Positions 49,249 to 58,339 of a stretch of 64,000 nt of DNA are shown here, in pieces. This DNA comes from Leishmania donovani (lineage: Eukaryota; Euglenozoa; Kinetoplastea; Trypanosomatida; Trypanosomatidae). The notes under the pieces are model-generated. The model searched no databases, was not told the DNA's origin, and saw only the letters and a program-made list of their open reading frames with translations. The translations under genes and the position numbers were made by a program. Numbering within the stretch: the first letter of the stretch is position 1; each line of letters starts with the position of its first letter. The DNA lies in contig NC_018257.1 of assembly GCF_000227135.1 (NCBI RefSeq), positions 828,498-892,497 on the forward strand. The letters are read 5' to 3'.

Positions 49249-52200
49249 TCACTTGCCCTTTTTGGAAAAAAACTTTGCCAAGAAGCCCTTCCCCTTTTTC
49301 ACCACCTGTTGCGGTGCAGGGTCCGACGGCTGCGAAGAATGGCGCCGCGCCACGATGGAAGGCTCCTCGCTGGCCGGTTTCCCACCGCGGCCTACTCGTG
49401 CAGGTGGTTGCTGTTTCGGGCTCGGCGCACCTTGCTGGGCGGCCGACAGCCTCGCATTGCCTTTAACGCCCTGCCGTGACTTCTTGAGTTTTTCTGCGCC
49501 TGCCTTACCGACGTCCTCGCGCTGCGCAGCCACTTCCCCAGATGTCGGCGCCCACTCAGCGTGCGCCACAGGGATCACGTCCGCGTGAAAAGTGGACTCT
49601 GGAAAACCCGCGGCAGCGCTGTCGTGGATGGCAGATGGTTGCTGCGTTTCTTTCCCGCCGTCGTTTACGCGCAACTTAACGGGGATACCTTCTTGAGCAG
49701 TCCCCCCCGCCTCCTCAGCCTCTTCGTCGTCGTCGTCCGAGTACGAATACGAATATGTGTAGTAGGAGCAACCGGCCGGTATCGACTCAGGAGTGGGCCG
49801 GTCTGCCTGACTTGGCGTGCTTGCGCCACCGTCCGTCGGTCTCGCGAGGTTGTAACTCATGAAGCGGGAAGCATCCTCTTCGATGTCATCATCTCTGGCG
49901 CCGAAGGCGGGTAGCCGCGTAGCGCGTGCATCATCTACCGCGTAAGGGGTGGGATCAGCGAGCTTATCGCTCGACACATCCTCCATGACGAGGTGGCCAA
50001 AGAAACCCTCGTTCACATTGCTCCCCTCCTCCACTGTGGCGTCCAGGGGAACGCTAAAGGGCCCATCGTCGGCGTCGCCCTGCTCCGAGGCCTCGAGTGG
50101 CGGTATCTCGACCGAGTAAGAGTCGGTATCCTCAGCGCCAGCCTTGCTTTCGCTACTGTCCTCGTCGCCACTGCGAAGCGGCTGTGGCTGGGGAGCCGCG
50201 CTTTGCTGGCGGCTCTCATCCAGCCCTCGCGTCGCCTGTGGCAAGAACGCAGAGAAGGACGGCCTTTCACCCTGCACATGCTCTTCTTTTCGCTTTTGCG
50301 GATCCTGTAGCGATGCGTCGCCCGACTCGGACGCCGCCGCCGGCACGAGGTGCACAGCCGGGATCATTTTCGATGTAGAACCGTGCTCGGTCTGAACGGT
50401 AGCCGCCAACGAATGCTGGGCTCGCACGACGGGGACGTGCGGTCGGCTCGTAAGACTCTCCCTCACATCGCCACCGTTGCTGCCCTTCCCCACCCCGGCG
50501 CCGGGCGCCGCTGCCTGTGAGCACTGCGGCCGCTCAGCGCCCGCCGCTGCACTGCCAGGGAAAGGTGCACTGCCAGGAACGCTCAGCACCGGCACTGACG
50601 CGACGCGGTCCCCCGGCAGCGTCTGCTCGCAAAACGCTAACTGGGTACGACCCCGCTCCTCATCACGTGCCACTTGGTGCTGGTTCGACACCATGTGCAC
50701 CGCACTTGCCCCAACCTGCTCACCTGGCGTGGCGCCGCTCGACCGCCGGCACGCCTCCCCCGGCAATGCGGCCTCGCTACTCTCCAAGAAACTACGGTGG
50801 CGCGGCGCACCGGTTGACATGGCGGGGATAAGTTCCCTCTTCGAGTTAGTCATCACCTCAGCTGCTGCGAGGCTAGGCGTTGGCGTCGCGTCTCTTCTTG
50901 TAAAAGCCGGAAGCAGGTTGAGCTGCGCCGGCACCTTCTTCTCCGCAGCTGGAAGGAGGCGTCCCCTCGTCCATGACGTCGCCTCGTCAATCGGTGCAGA
51001 GCCGTAGCGATTCGCCGACGCAGGATCTGCTCTGCCAAAGCGCGCCGTCGCCGACTCGGGCCTCATCCAGGGTAAGTAGCTCTGGGAGGCAGAACTCGGC
51101 AGCACCAGTTGCGTGGCTCCCGGCTCCCGCGAGGCCGTCTGCTCGCCGTCGCCCCCTCGGGTTGTAGCACCGAGGCCGTCGGGGCTGCAATCACCCGTGA
51201 TGCGGGCTGCACCAGCGGCATCGACGACGCTGTTCCCACCAAAGGGAAGGCCCAGTGCGGACGAGGGGAAAGGCGACATCGTGCTCATGGCACCGGCTGG
51301 TGGCTTAGTTTCTAGAGAGGCGCCCGGGCCGCTGAGGATGCCGCACGGACTTTCTGACGCCATGAGCGGCAACTCTTCCACGTCTTTCTGCTTGAGTGCA
51401 GCAGTTATGTCCTCCCGATTGGCGAGTGCGTGCTGCGTCCGTGCCCTTGCCGCTGCTGGGGGCGTGATGGGGGACACAACGACAAGACTTTCACCTGCGC
51501 TCCCTCGTCGCCGTGCCGCCTCTCCGCCGTCACTGCCTTCGGTGCGTGGAGGGCCGTGCAGAACGCTCTGCGGATCAAGCGTGAGGGCAGCCCGCGTGCT
51601 TCGTGGCGCCGCCAAGGGATCACGATGCTGCTGTTGCGCCTGCTTTCGTGGCAGGTCGTTTCTCAAGTTGCAGGAGCCGCGATCGTCAGCAGCGCTCCGC
51701 CTACCTTGTTCACTCTCCCTGCCGACGGCGCTCTGCAACTGCTGAAGTTCTGCGCCGGTGCGCAACAGCTCTCGGTGAATACGAAGCAGAATGTCCTCTT
51801 CGTCCAATCTACTACCGCGCTGTTGCAGGCCGGAAAGGGGGCCGCTGCTTGCCACCGCCTCTCCTGCCGTGACTGCCTCCCCCGCTGACTGCTTCGGTGC
51901 CGCGGCCACGTAGGACGGTGGCATGCCACGCTGCAGAGCTGCTTGCTGCTCCATGAGTTTTGCCACCGCCAGCCGCAGTTCGCTGATCTCCTTTCGCAAG
52001 CCGCGATCGCCACATTTGTCAGCAGTCTCCTGCAGCACTGTGGGCGCATGATCCACGAAAAGGCCACCAGGCGGCGCCTGCGCCGAAGAAGTGGGAGCTT
52101 GGGTTGCGGCTTCGAACTGCTTCAGAGAGACAGCAGCGGAGCCGGCTGCCATGACAGCGCATCCTTCTAACCGCTTGTGCCGCTTTCGTATGTGCGATTC

Positions 52201-52713
52201 GACTGCGTGCCGACTTGGGTACACATTTCCGCAGAAACTGCAGGCTAGCTGAAGCACGGTGTCCACAGCTCCCCGTGAATGGCTCGCCTGTCCCTCTCTG
52301 GTCAGAGGCGCGCGCGATGGAGTTGACCTCGCACGCTGCCGCTCCTGTCGGAGCTCACGCAGCTGCTGCTTATACACTGCCACACACTCGCGCAGCTCTA
52401 TGAGCTCCTCCTCGCAACGCCGAAGCTGCGCCGTCGCCTTTTGCGCGCGCCTCTCTTCGTTTTTGCAGCAGTACTTCAGGTACTGCATGGTGCATTGCAT
52501 CCCCTGGACGAGCTGTCTGGAGGTGTCGAGTGCGTGGCGTGAGAGAAACCAATCCTGCGGCAACTCAACGCGGTGCCATCCCATCTGGCGAATTGTCGCC
52601 TCCTTCACATCCCGCGTGGCAGCACCGTCGGCGTTGTACAGAGTCTCGCCGTCGACGAGGGAGAGGAAGGCGACATCGCTAGGTGGGTCGCGAAGACGAA
52701 AGCGAAACGGCAT
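49249..52713 (-). CDS. DZIP1/Iguana-like zinc-finger protein, candidate transition-zone component
   Basis: The protein has 1,154 residues. It opens with FRFRLRDP. Around 45-120 it has a helical Dzip-like N-terminal domain (DWFLSRHALDTSRQLVQGM and QYLKYCCKNEERRA), with a coiled coil to about 130. A single C2H2 finger follows at about 157-178 (CSFCGNVYPSRHAVESHIRKRH), placed as in DZIP1. The remaining 970 residues are Ser/Gly/Pro-rich and disordered, with an acidic stretch (SDDDDEEAEE) and a basic end (KKGKGFLAKFFSKKGK). DZIP1 acts at the basal body/transition zone in ciliogenesis. Presence of the same order of domains suggests an equivalent flagellar role, but only the first 180 residues support it. 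The ATG at 52713 is preferred because the frame upstream begins only with GTG. Confidence 0.75.
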   Translation of the reverse strand: MPFRFRLRDPPSDVAFLSLVDGETLYNADGAATRDVKEATIRQMGWHRVELPQDWFLSRHALDTSRQLVQGMQCTMQYLKYCCKNEERRAQKATAQLRRCEEELIELRECVAVYKQQLRELRQERQRARSTPSRAPLTREGQASHSRGAVDTVLQLACSFCGNVYPSRHAVESHIRKRHKRLEGCAVMAAGSAAVSLKQFEAATQAPTSSAQAPPGGLFVDHAPTVLQETADKCGDRGLRKEISELRLAVAKLMEQQAALQRGMPPSYVAAAPKQSAGEAVTAGEAVASSGPLSGLQQRGSRLDEEDILLRIHRELLRTGAELQQLQSAVGRESEQGRRSAADDRGSCNLRNDLPRKQAQQQHRDPLAAPRSTRAALTLDPQSVLHGPPRTEGSDGGEAARRRGSAGESLVVVSPITPPAAARARTQHALANREDITAALKQKDVEELPLMASESPCGILSGPGASLETKPPAGAMSTMSPFPSSALGLPFGGNSVVDAAGAARITGDCSPDGLGATTRGGDGEQTASREPGATQLVLPSSASQSYLPWMRPESATARFGRADPASANRYGSAPIDEATSWTRGRLLPAAEKKVPAQLNLLPAFTRRDATPTPSLAAAEVMTNSKRELIPAMSTGAPRHRSFLESSEAALPGEACRRSSGATPGEQVGASAVHMVSNQHQVARDEERGRTQLAFCEQTLPGDRVASVPVLSVPGSAPFPGSAAAGAERPQCSQAAAPGAGVGKGSNGGDVRESLTSRPHVPVVRAQHSLAATVQTEHGSTSKMIPAVHLVPAAASESGDASLQDPQKRKEEHVQGERPSFSAFLPQATRGLDESRQQSAAPQPQPLRSGDEDSSESKAGAEDTDSYSVEIPPLEASEQGDADDGPFSVPLDATVEEGSNVNEGFFGHLVMEDVSSDKLADPTPYAVDDARATRLPAFGARDDDIEEDASRFMSYNLARPTDGGASTPSQADRPTPESIPAGCSYYTYSYSYSDDDDEEAEEAGGTAQEGIPVKLRVNDGGKETQQPSAIHDSAAAGFPESTFHADVIPVAHAEWAPTSGEVAAQREDVGKAGAEKLKKSRQGVKGNARLSAAQQGAPSPKQQPPARVGRGGKPASEEPSIVARRHSSQPSDPAPQQVVKKGKGFLAKFFSKKGK

Positions 52714-52766
52714 AGCACGCGACTTCACAGAGAGCGCTGTCCTCTTTGGGTACGCTGCTACTCCTT

Positions 52767-53048
52767 TTCAGTCGCTTCTTGATGCGTTGGTGCGAACCTT
52801 CTCGACGGTGGATCGGCGCTACCTGAAAAACCTTTTATGTGCTCGCGCGAGGAGCGCTCTTGCGTGCGCATCTGTGTATTTATGCGTCTATGACGTTTGC
52901 AGGGAATGCGAGCGCTTGTGGTGATGGTGCACTCCTGTGGTGGGGGCAGATGGGGGGGGGCACGTGGCCCAATGAGAAAAACTTCAGTGCTTCCTTCCCG
53001 ATTGAGAAGAACACGGGAGAAAGACGCGCAGTTGGCAAAGACTTCGGG
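52767..53048. repeat. Direct repeat 1, left copy, abutting gap 1
   Basis: These 282 bases are identical to 53148-53429 (constant offset of 381), including a run of nine Gs. They end in a G run directly at the N block. This is most simply the end of one contig overlapping the start of the next. Confidence 0.95.
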
Positions 53049-53147
53049 NNNNNNNNNNNNNNNNNNNNNNNNNNNNNNNNNNNNNNNNNNNNNNNNNNNN
53101 NNNNNNNNNNNNNNNNNNNNNNNNNNNNNNNNNNNNNNNNNNNNNNN
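53049..53147. other. Assembly gap 1 (99 N)
   Basis: Ninety-nine Ns, the same length as the second gap, so probably a placeholder of arbitrary size. It falls where the left sequence enters a poly-G run; the right-hand copy continues through ten Gs. Confidence 0.99.
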
Positions 53148-53429
53148 TTCAGTCGCTTCTTGATGCGTTGGTGCGAACCTTCTCGACGGTGGATCGGCGC
53201 TACCTGAAAAACCTTTTATGTGCTCGCGCGAGGAGCGCTCTTGCGTGCGCATCTGTGTATTTATGCGTCTATGACGTTTGCAGGGAATGCGAGCGCTTGT
53301 GGTGATGGTGCACTCCTGTGGTGGGGGCAGATGGGGGGGGGCACGTGGCCCAATGAGAAAAACTTCAGTGCTTCCTTCCCGATTGAGAAGAACACGGGAG
53401 AAAGACGCGCAGTTGGCAAAGACTTCGGG
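53148..53429. repeat. Direct repeat 1, right copy
   Basis: Identical to 52767-53048. It begins exactly at the first base after the Ns and continues into unique sequence after 53429. Confidence 0.95.
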
Positions 53430-53844
53430 GGGGGGGCGCCCAGACGTTTTCGCCAGCCGTTTGTGCATGAGGGCGCCCCACAGCCAGACCAATACGTGTG
53501 TGTGCGTGAGAGAGAGTGGGCTGCATGAAGAGAGGGTGGCATACAGCTGCGAGGCCAAACACGAAGCGAAGCGGAGGAATGAAGCGATGACCGCACAACG
53601 ATGCACAAGCGATCCGTAGAACACCGGCAGGATTCACGTCGCAGCGTGCTGAAAAAAAAAGCACAGTGTTGCATGCCCCGCACCTCTGACAGCGATCATG
53701 TAAGGATGTTTTGATACAGACCGTGACTCGTTTCTTCTTCCGCCGCTGCTTTTCAGGTTTTACGGCAAAGGCTGTAACCACTGACCACTGCCGAGGAACT
53801 TGTCCGCACTGACGCCGTGCTAGAAGACTTGCTTTCTTCTCTGC

Positions 53845-53866
53845 ATATATATATATATATATATAT
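53845..53866. repeat. AT dinucleotide microsatellite
   Basis: Eleven AT units, unusual in this GC-rich sequence. Confidence 0.95.
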
Positions 53867-53924
53867 CACTTCTGCACGTACGTTGGAGCCAGAGTTGCTC
53901 TATGGAAGCAAGGCAAGACATAAC

Positions 53925-54360
53925 CCCGACCACGATTTTATTCCAACGTGTCCACTCAACCGCGAACAAGTCTGCAACAGCATACGCCCACAACCGCAGC
54001 TCACCGGCCACTCCTGCGCCACAGCGGAATCCTGACCGTCTAGGGCGAGCCATCATGCCATGCAATCGGGGCCGCCCGCCTAACGGGCTCTTACTGTCCT
54101 GCCTCAGCCCTTCTTCCGACCTGTGCAGTGCCGGAGGCGCCAGACGGTGACCCGGTTAGCCCTACACGCCGTGGATTGGTGTAGGTCGCGTGCACGGTTG
54201 TGCGTCAGGGCGCAGGCATTGGACTCTGTCGCTTGACGAGTAAGAAGGGGTGGTCCAGGTGCATGCCGGATGAGTTCAAGGAGGAAGTTGGCCAGATTCA
54301 GGTCAGGGCCCTGGGAGGCCCTGTCCACGAAACCACAACGACAACAAGTGCAACCCCCGA
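53925..54360 (+). repeat. SIDER-like degenerate retroposon, copy B
   Basis: It is colinear with 2480-2930 over about 430 bases. Shared blocks include CAACGTGTCCA, GGAATCCTGACCGTCTAGGG, GGCGCCAGACGG, ACTCTGTCGCTTGACGAG and GCATGCCGGATGAGTTCAAG. By eye the two copies share roughly two thirds of bases. Copy B ends in an A/C-rich tail and a CA microsatellite. It has no coding capacity. The name SIDER is an inference from size, degeneracy and host. Confidence 0.5.
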
Positions 54361-54363
54361 GAA

Positions 54364-54386
54364 ACACACACACACACACACACACA
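54364..54386. repeat. CA dinucleotide microsatellite at the end of SIDER-like copy B
   Basis: About eleven CA units directly follow the A-rich end of the dispersed repeat. Confidence 0.9.
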
Positions 54387-54568
54387 TTTCACAAGGAGAC
54401 AGAGCGTTCACCGTTTGGTGGTGAAAAGTCGTCGCCTCCGTCGCGGTCAGAACAGTGAAGAGAGCGCGACAACGAAAACAAAATTGCCAACGAGAGGGTG
54501 CCTTTGGTGTGAGCGAGGCAAGAGCAACGACTCTCCTTACCTGCAACGTGACCAGTCTCTGCCGTGTG

Positions 54569-54875
54569 ACACGAGCTCAACTTCGCTCGACCCCACCGGC
54601 CCCGTCAGAGGGCGCCATGCGCCTGGTCCAAAGCAGCGCTAGACACGCGCAACGTACAGCAATGCGGCGACGCAGTCATCTGCGAGCACGGCCCCGGCAT
54701 TAAACTCCACCCACCCCACGCGCCTCAGGCCTCCCGCCCTCCCACACACACACACACACATCAGTGGGCCAGTGCGAGGGGCTCCGGGTGATAGGTTGCG
54801 CTCGAGCCAGGCTGACACTCTGCCCATCATGTGGATGGCACAAGTGTGTGCACGGACGCAGGTCGCCCTGACGCC
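54569..54875. repeat. Direct repeat 2, left copy, abutting gap 2
   Basis: These 307 bases are identical to 54975-55281 (offset 406), including the CA microsatellite with the same number of units. They end exactly at the N block. Confidence 0.95.
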
Positions 54876-54974
54876 NNNNNNNNNNNNNNNNNNNNNNNNN
54901 NNNNNNNNNNNNNNNNNNNNNNNNNNNNNNNNNNNNNNNNNNNNNNNNNNNNNNNNNNNNNNNNNNNNNNNNNN
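54876..54974. other. Assembly gap 2 (99 N)
   Basis: Ninety-nine Ns, bracketed by identical 307-base sequences. Probably a placeholder between overlapping contigs. Confidence 0.99.
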
Positions 54975-55281
54975 ACACGAGCTCAACTTCGCTCGACCCC
55001 ACCGGCCCCGTCAGAGGGCGCCATGCGCCTGGTCCAAAGCAGCGCTAGACACGCGCAACGTACAGCAATGCGGCGACGCAGTCATCTGCGAGCACGGCCC
55101 CGGCATTAAACTCCACCCACCCCACGCGCCTCAGGCCTCCCGCCCTCCCACACACACACACACACATCAGTGGGCCAGTGCGAGGGGCTCCGGGTGATAG
55201 GTTGCGCTCGAGCCAGGCTGACACTCTGCCCATCATGTGGATGGCACAAGTGTGTGCACGGACGCAGGTCGCCCTGACGCC
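54975..55281. repeat. Direct repeat 2, right copy
   Basis: Identical to 54569-54875. It begins at the first base after the Ns and runs into unique sequence after 55281. Confidence 0.95.
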
Positions 55282-56097
55282 ACACTGCCCATCACCTGAC
55301 CGCCGACATCAGCAGCAATACATCGCTCCGGCCTCCCTACGTCGTCGGCACTTGGACCCTGTCAGCAGAAGAGATGCATTCGACGTTGGGCAGGGGATAA
55401 ATAGGAGCTGCCTGGGCATCCACGCAGAGAGAGAAGGAGAGCGCGTGCCACAGTGCCCTGAGGATACCACGCACGGAGATGTGTGTGTGTGTGTGCCCTC
55501 CCGGCATCAGTGAGGGATGGAGAAAGCAACACAGCGATACAGCAAGCATAACGCTGAGAAAAAAAAACACAAAGGCGAGGAAACTTCCACAGAGCGGGAG
55601 AGTCGCGTTACACCAGCACAAGAACAACTGGGAGCGGAAGAGACCACCGTAGATCCTTGGTCCCATCAACACATTACAGTCGAGGCAAGCACCAATTCCT
55701 CGGGCGAGCAACAGTGCGCCGGGGGCGCACACATGCAAGGCACTACACTCATGCAAATGCACGCGGAAGAGATGCTTGCGCGAGGGAAACGCGAAGCACA
55801 AAAGCCAACGAAGAGAGGAGAAGGCTGTGTTTTTTTTTTGGGGGGGGGGAGGCAGAGAGGGGGGAAGAGGGGAAGGTATCGCACATTTGTATGCAATGAG
55901 GGAAGAGGGTGGAAAACGGTAAGACGAAGAGATCCACGCGCACAGACACCTGCAGCGCACGTGCCTCAGTCCGTACAGCGTGGATGTGCGCGCACTTGTT
56001 CTCAGAACAACAACGAAAAAAAAAAGAAAAAGAAAACGAAGCCTACACGATAAAACTATGAACGGTTAAGAAAACGGAGAAAGAGACGGGCGAGAGG

Positions 56098-56166
56098 GCG
56101 GCGGCGGAGGAGGAGGAGGAGGAGGGCGGCGGCGGCGGAGGAGGAGGAGGGGGGGGGCGGCGGCGG
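56098..56166. repeat. GGC/GGA trinucleotide block with G run
   Basis: Alternating GGC and GGA triplets with a run of nine Gs, strongly G-rich on the plus strand. It lies about 560 bases beyond the 3' end of the SPL gene, within its presumed 3'UTR or the spacer. Confidence 0.9.
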
Positions 56167-56725
56167 TAAAGTGTACGAGAAGACACGCAAAGCTGAGCGC
56201 CGCAGGCACCAAAGGAAAAGGGCAAAGAGGGAACGATACCCCGCAGAGGCACACGCGCGCACGCGGAGACTCAGAGAGGCCGGGGGTGGGGGTGGGGCGT
56301 AGAAGCGGGAGCACGACAAGGCGCACCATTTTCCTCCGTTTCGTTTGCACGGGTTTGATCGATGGAGGGATCATCCAGGCAAAAACGTGGAACGGGCAGC
56401 GGAAGCGACGTTGGCGTGCCTGTGTGTGCATGAGAGGGGTCGGTCGGGGGGTGGGGGGGGGGTTGTCCACCTACACAGTCCGACCGTGTCCATAGGGAAT
56501 GGGTCGCCTTCTTCAGTGACGTCGACACTCGCGTCCCTGCCCAGAAAGAGAGAGGAAAAAAGCTGCGCAGGGGTACGAATCGCCTTCACTCTTGAAGGGT
56601 GCCCCGCTGTCCATTTCTCTCTCCGCACGCCTCCGCGCATGCGCGAAGAGGCCGGAGCTAGACACGCCAGAGCGTTGTCGCCTGCCATTGGTGCGGCAAA
56701 CTCACACATGTTCCTGCCACATACA

Positions 56726-58339
56726 TCAAGCTTGGTAGTAAGTGTTCAGGAACTCGCGAAGCACATCCTTGATGATCGTGCGATCAGGAACGCGCTGTGC
56801 CGTGCCGTAGAGCGTGCCGCTCGACTCCCCGAGTACGGGCTTCTTTCCATCGGCGATAAGCTTCTCGCTCTCGGCAAAGAGGGTGTCCCCTATCTCCTTC
56901 ACGTCGCTCAGGAAGCGCGCCGTGACTGCCGTTGGCGTCTGCAGCAGCGTCACACTAAACTGCAAGCCGGATGGGAACTGGAGGGTGTTCAGTACCCAGC
57001 CGCGTAACTTGAGATCGTCACCGAGACGGAATATGTCGATCACATTGCTCGTAAAGGCGAAGACGCTCGCGGTCGGCTCACCAATGATGCGTATGTAGGG
57101 CAGCTTGCTCAACTCCGTCGTCATCGTCTCGCGTGTTGTGACGATTTTGTGGCAGCAATCGATGTAGCCCTCCATACCCATACGCACCATCGCCGCCCAC
57201 GTGCCGGCAATCACGTTGCCTGGCTTTGACCCACTCACAGCAGGCGAGCAGTACATGCCGCCTGGCCACTCCGAAACACAGCAGAACTGGAAGCTGCGCA
57301 GCTCCTTCGAGCGGTACATGACCGTCGACGTCCCTTTAGGTGCGTAGCCGTACTTGTGCGTGTCACACGAGATCGACGTGACACCGCGATTGCGGAAGTC
57401 CACGACCGGCGCCGAACGGCCAGTCTTCTCGAGGAAGGGCATGATGAAGCCGCCCAGGCAGCAGTCGACGTGCATGCCGATGTTGTGCTTGTAGGCCATC
57501 TCCGCAATCTCCTCGATGGGGTCGACGACGCCATGCGGAAAGTTTGGCGCCGACGCCGCGACGGCGATCGTGTCGTACCGGATGTACTTCTCCATCTCCT
57601 TTGGATCCACGCGGCCGGTTGTCGCCAGCACCGGCACCTTGATGAGATCAATGCCAAAGTACTCTGCCCCCTTGTCGAACGCGGGGTGAATGGTGATGGG
57701 CGCCACCACCGACGGGTGTTCGATCCCGCGTGTCACGCGTCCCCAGTCGCGGTACGTCTTAAGGGCCATCATGATGCTCTCCGTCCCTCCGGACGTCACG
57801 ACGCCTCCGGCGTCCGGAAGTAAATGGCCATTGTACATGTGCAGCACCATGGACACAATCTCCGCCTCCATCTTGCGCGTCGCGCCGAAGATGTCGCTGT
57901 GCAGCGGGTTGCTCCACTGGAAGATGGCCATAACGTCGTTCATGAAGGCGGTGTGCGATCGGCCACCGTGGTAGACGGCTCCACTGAAGAAACCTTTTTC
58001 GTAGCTGAGGTCAAGGTCGTGGTGAAGCTGGGTGACCAGCTGCAACACCTCCGCCTCAGAGCGGGACTTTTCCGGCAGAACGAGGGCTTTGAACTCGCCT
58101 TCCTTCGACGGCATCTTCACCCCACTTACCGCTTTCTTGACCTCCTTGCGGATTATGGGGGCCGCTAGAGTGCGGATGCCGCGCCACACCGCTTGGTAGC
58201 TGCGCGCCGTCAAGCGGCCATCGCGGAAGCAGTCCACCGCGATGCGCACCGCGACGGCGCCGCTGAGCGTGATGGCAATAACCTGCGTCGGGCTTTTGTC
58301 CTTCAGCCGCTCATTGAGGTACTGGGAGATGGTGGTCAT
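56726..58339 (-). CDS. SPL: Sphingosine-1-phosphate lyase
   Basis: The protein has 537 residues, full family length. An N-terminal hydrophobic segment (about 20-38) is the single ER anchor. The PLP fold-type I domain shows FFSGAVYHGGRSH (117-129), TSGGTESIMMALKTYRDWGR (182-201) binding the phosphate, HVDCCLGGF (290-298, Asp292 for the pyridine nitrogen), and SCDTHKYGYAPKG (324-336) with the Schiff-base lysine at about 329. The enzyme cleaves phosphorylated sphingoid bases to phosphoethanolamine and a fatty aldehyde. In Leishmania this reaction is a known source of ethanolamine phosphate for phospholipid synthesis. All key residues are present. The ATG at 58339 follows a polypyrimidine tract and AG. 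Confidence 0.97.
   Translation of the reverse strand: MTTISQYLNERLKDKSPTQVIAITLSGAVAVRIAVDCFRDGRLTARSYQAVWRGIRTLAAPIIRKEVKKAVSGVKMPSKEGEFKALVLPEKSRSEAEVLQLVTQLHHDLDLSYEKGFFSGAVYHGGRSHTAFMNDVMAIFQWSNPLHSDIFGATRKMEAEIVSMVLHMYNGHLLPDAGGVVTSGGTESIMMALKTYRDWGRVTRGIEHPSVVAPITIHPAFDKGAEYFGIDLIKVPVLATTGRVDPKEMEKYIRYDTIAVAASAPNFPHGVVDPIEEIAEMAYKHNIGMHVDCCLGGFIMPFLEKTGRSAPVVDFRNRGVTSISCDTHKYGYAPKGTSTVMYRSKELRSFQFCCVSEWPGGMYCSPAVSGSKPGNVIAGTWAAMVRMGMEGYIDCCHKIVTTRETMTTELSKLPYIRIIGEPTASVFAFTSNVIDIFRLGDDLKLRGWVLNTLQFPSGLQFSVTLLQTPTAVTARFLSDVKEIGDTLFAESEKLIADGKKPVLGESSGTLYGTAQRVPDRTIIKDVLREFLNTYYQA

Larger units (their letters stand above)
52714..56725. other. 4-kb spacer with two assembly gaps and repeats
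   Basis: This is the longest gene-free stretch of the window, between the SPL and DZIP1-like genes. It contains two 99-base N runs, each flanked by identical direct repeats, plus SIDER-like copy B, an AT run, CA runs and a GGA/GGC block. Frames crossing the gaps are artefacts. The true length and content are uncertain. Confidence 0.7.

Noticed and set aside
52767..53429. True tandem duplication of the spacer
   Set aside because: Perfect identity, equal homopolymer lengths and copies starting and ending exactly at a 99-N block point to unmerged contigs.
52758..53624. 288-codon frame spanning gap 1
   Set aside because: It reads through unknown bases and repeats its own sequence because of the duplicated contig ends. 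It is an artefact of the assembly.
54742..55166. CA arrays considered as satellite, CRISPR-like or telomeric repeats
   Set aside because: They are ordinary dinucleotide microsatellites. No spacer-repeat periodicity or TTAGGG-type repeat is present.
54639..55197. Frames on both strands spanning gap 2
   Set aside because: They cross 99 Ns and depend on duplicated flanks, so they carry no biological support.
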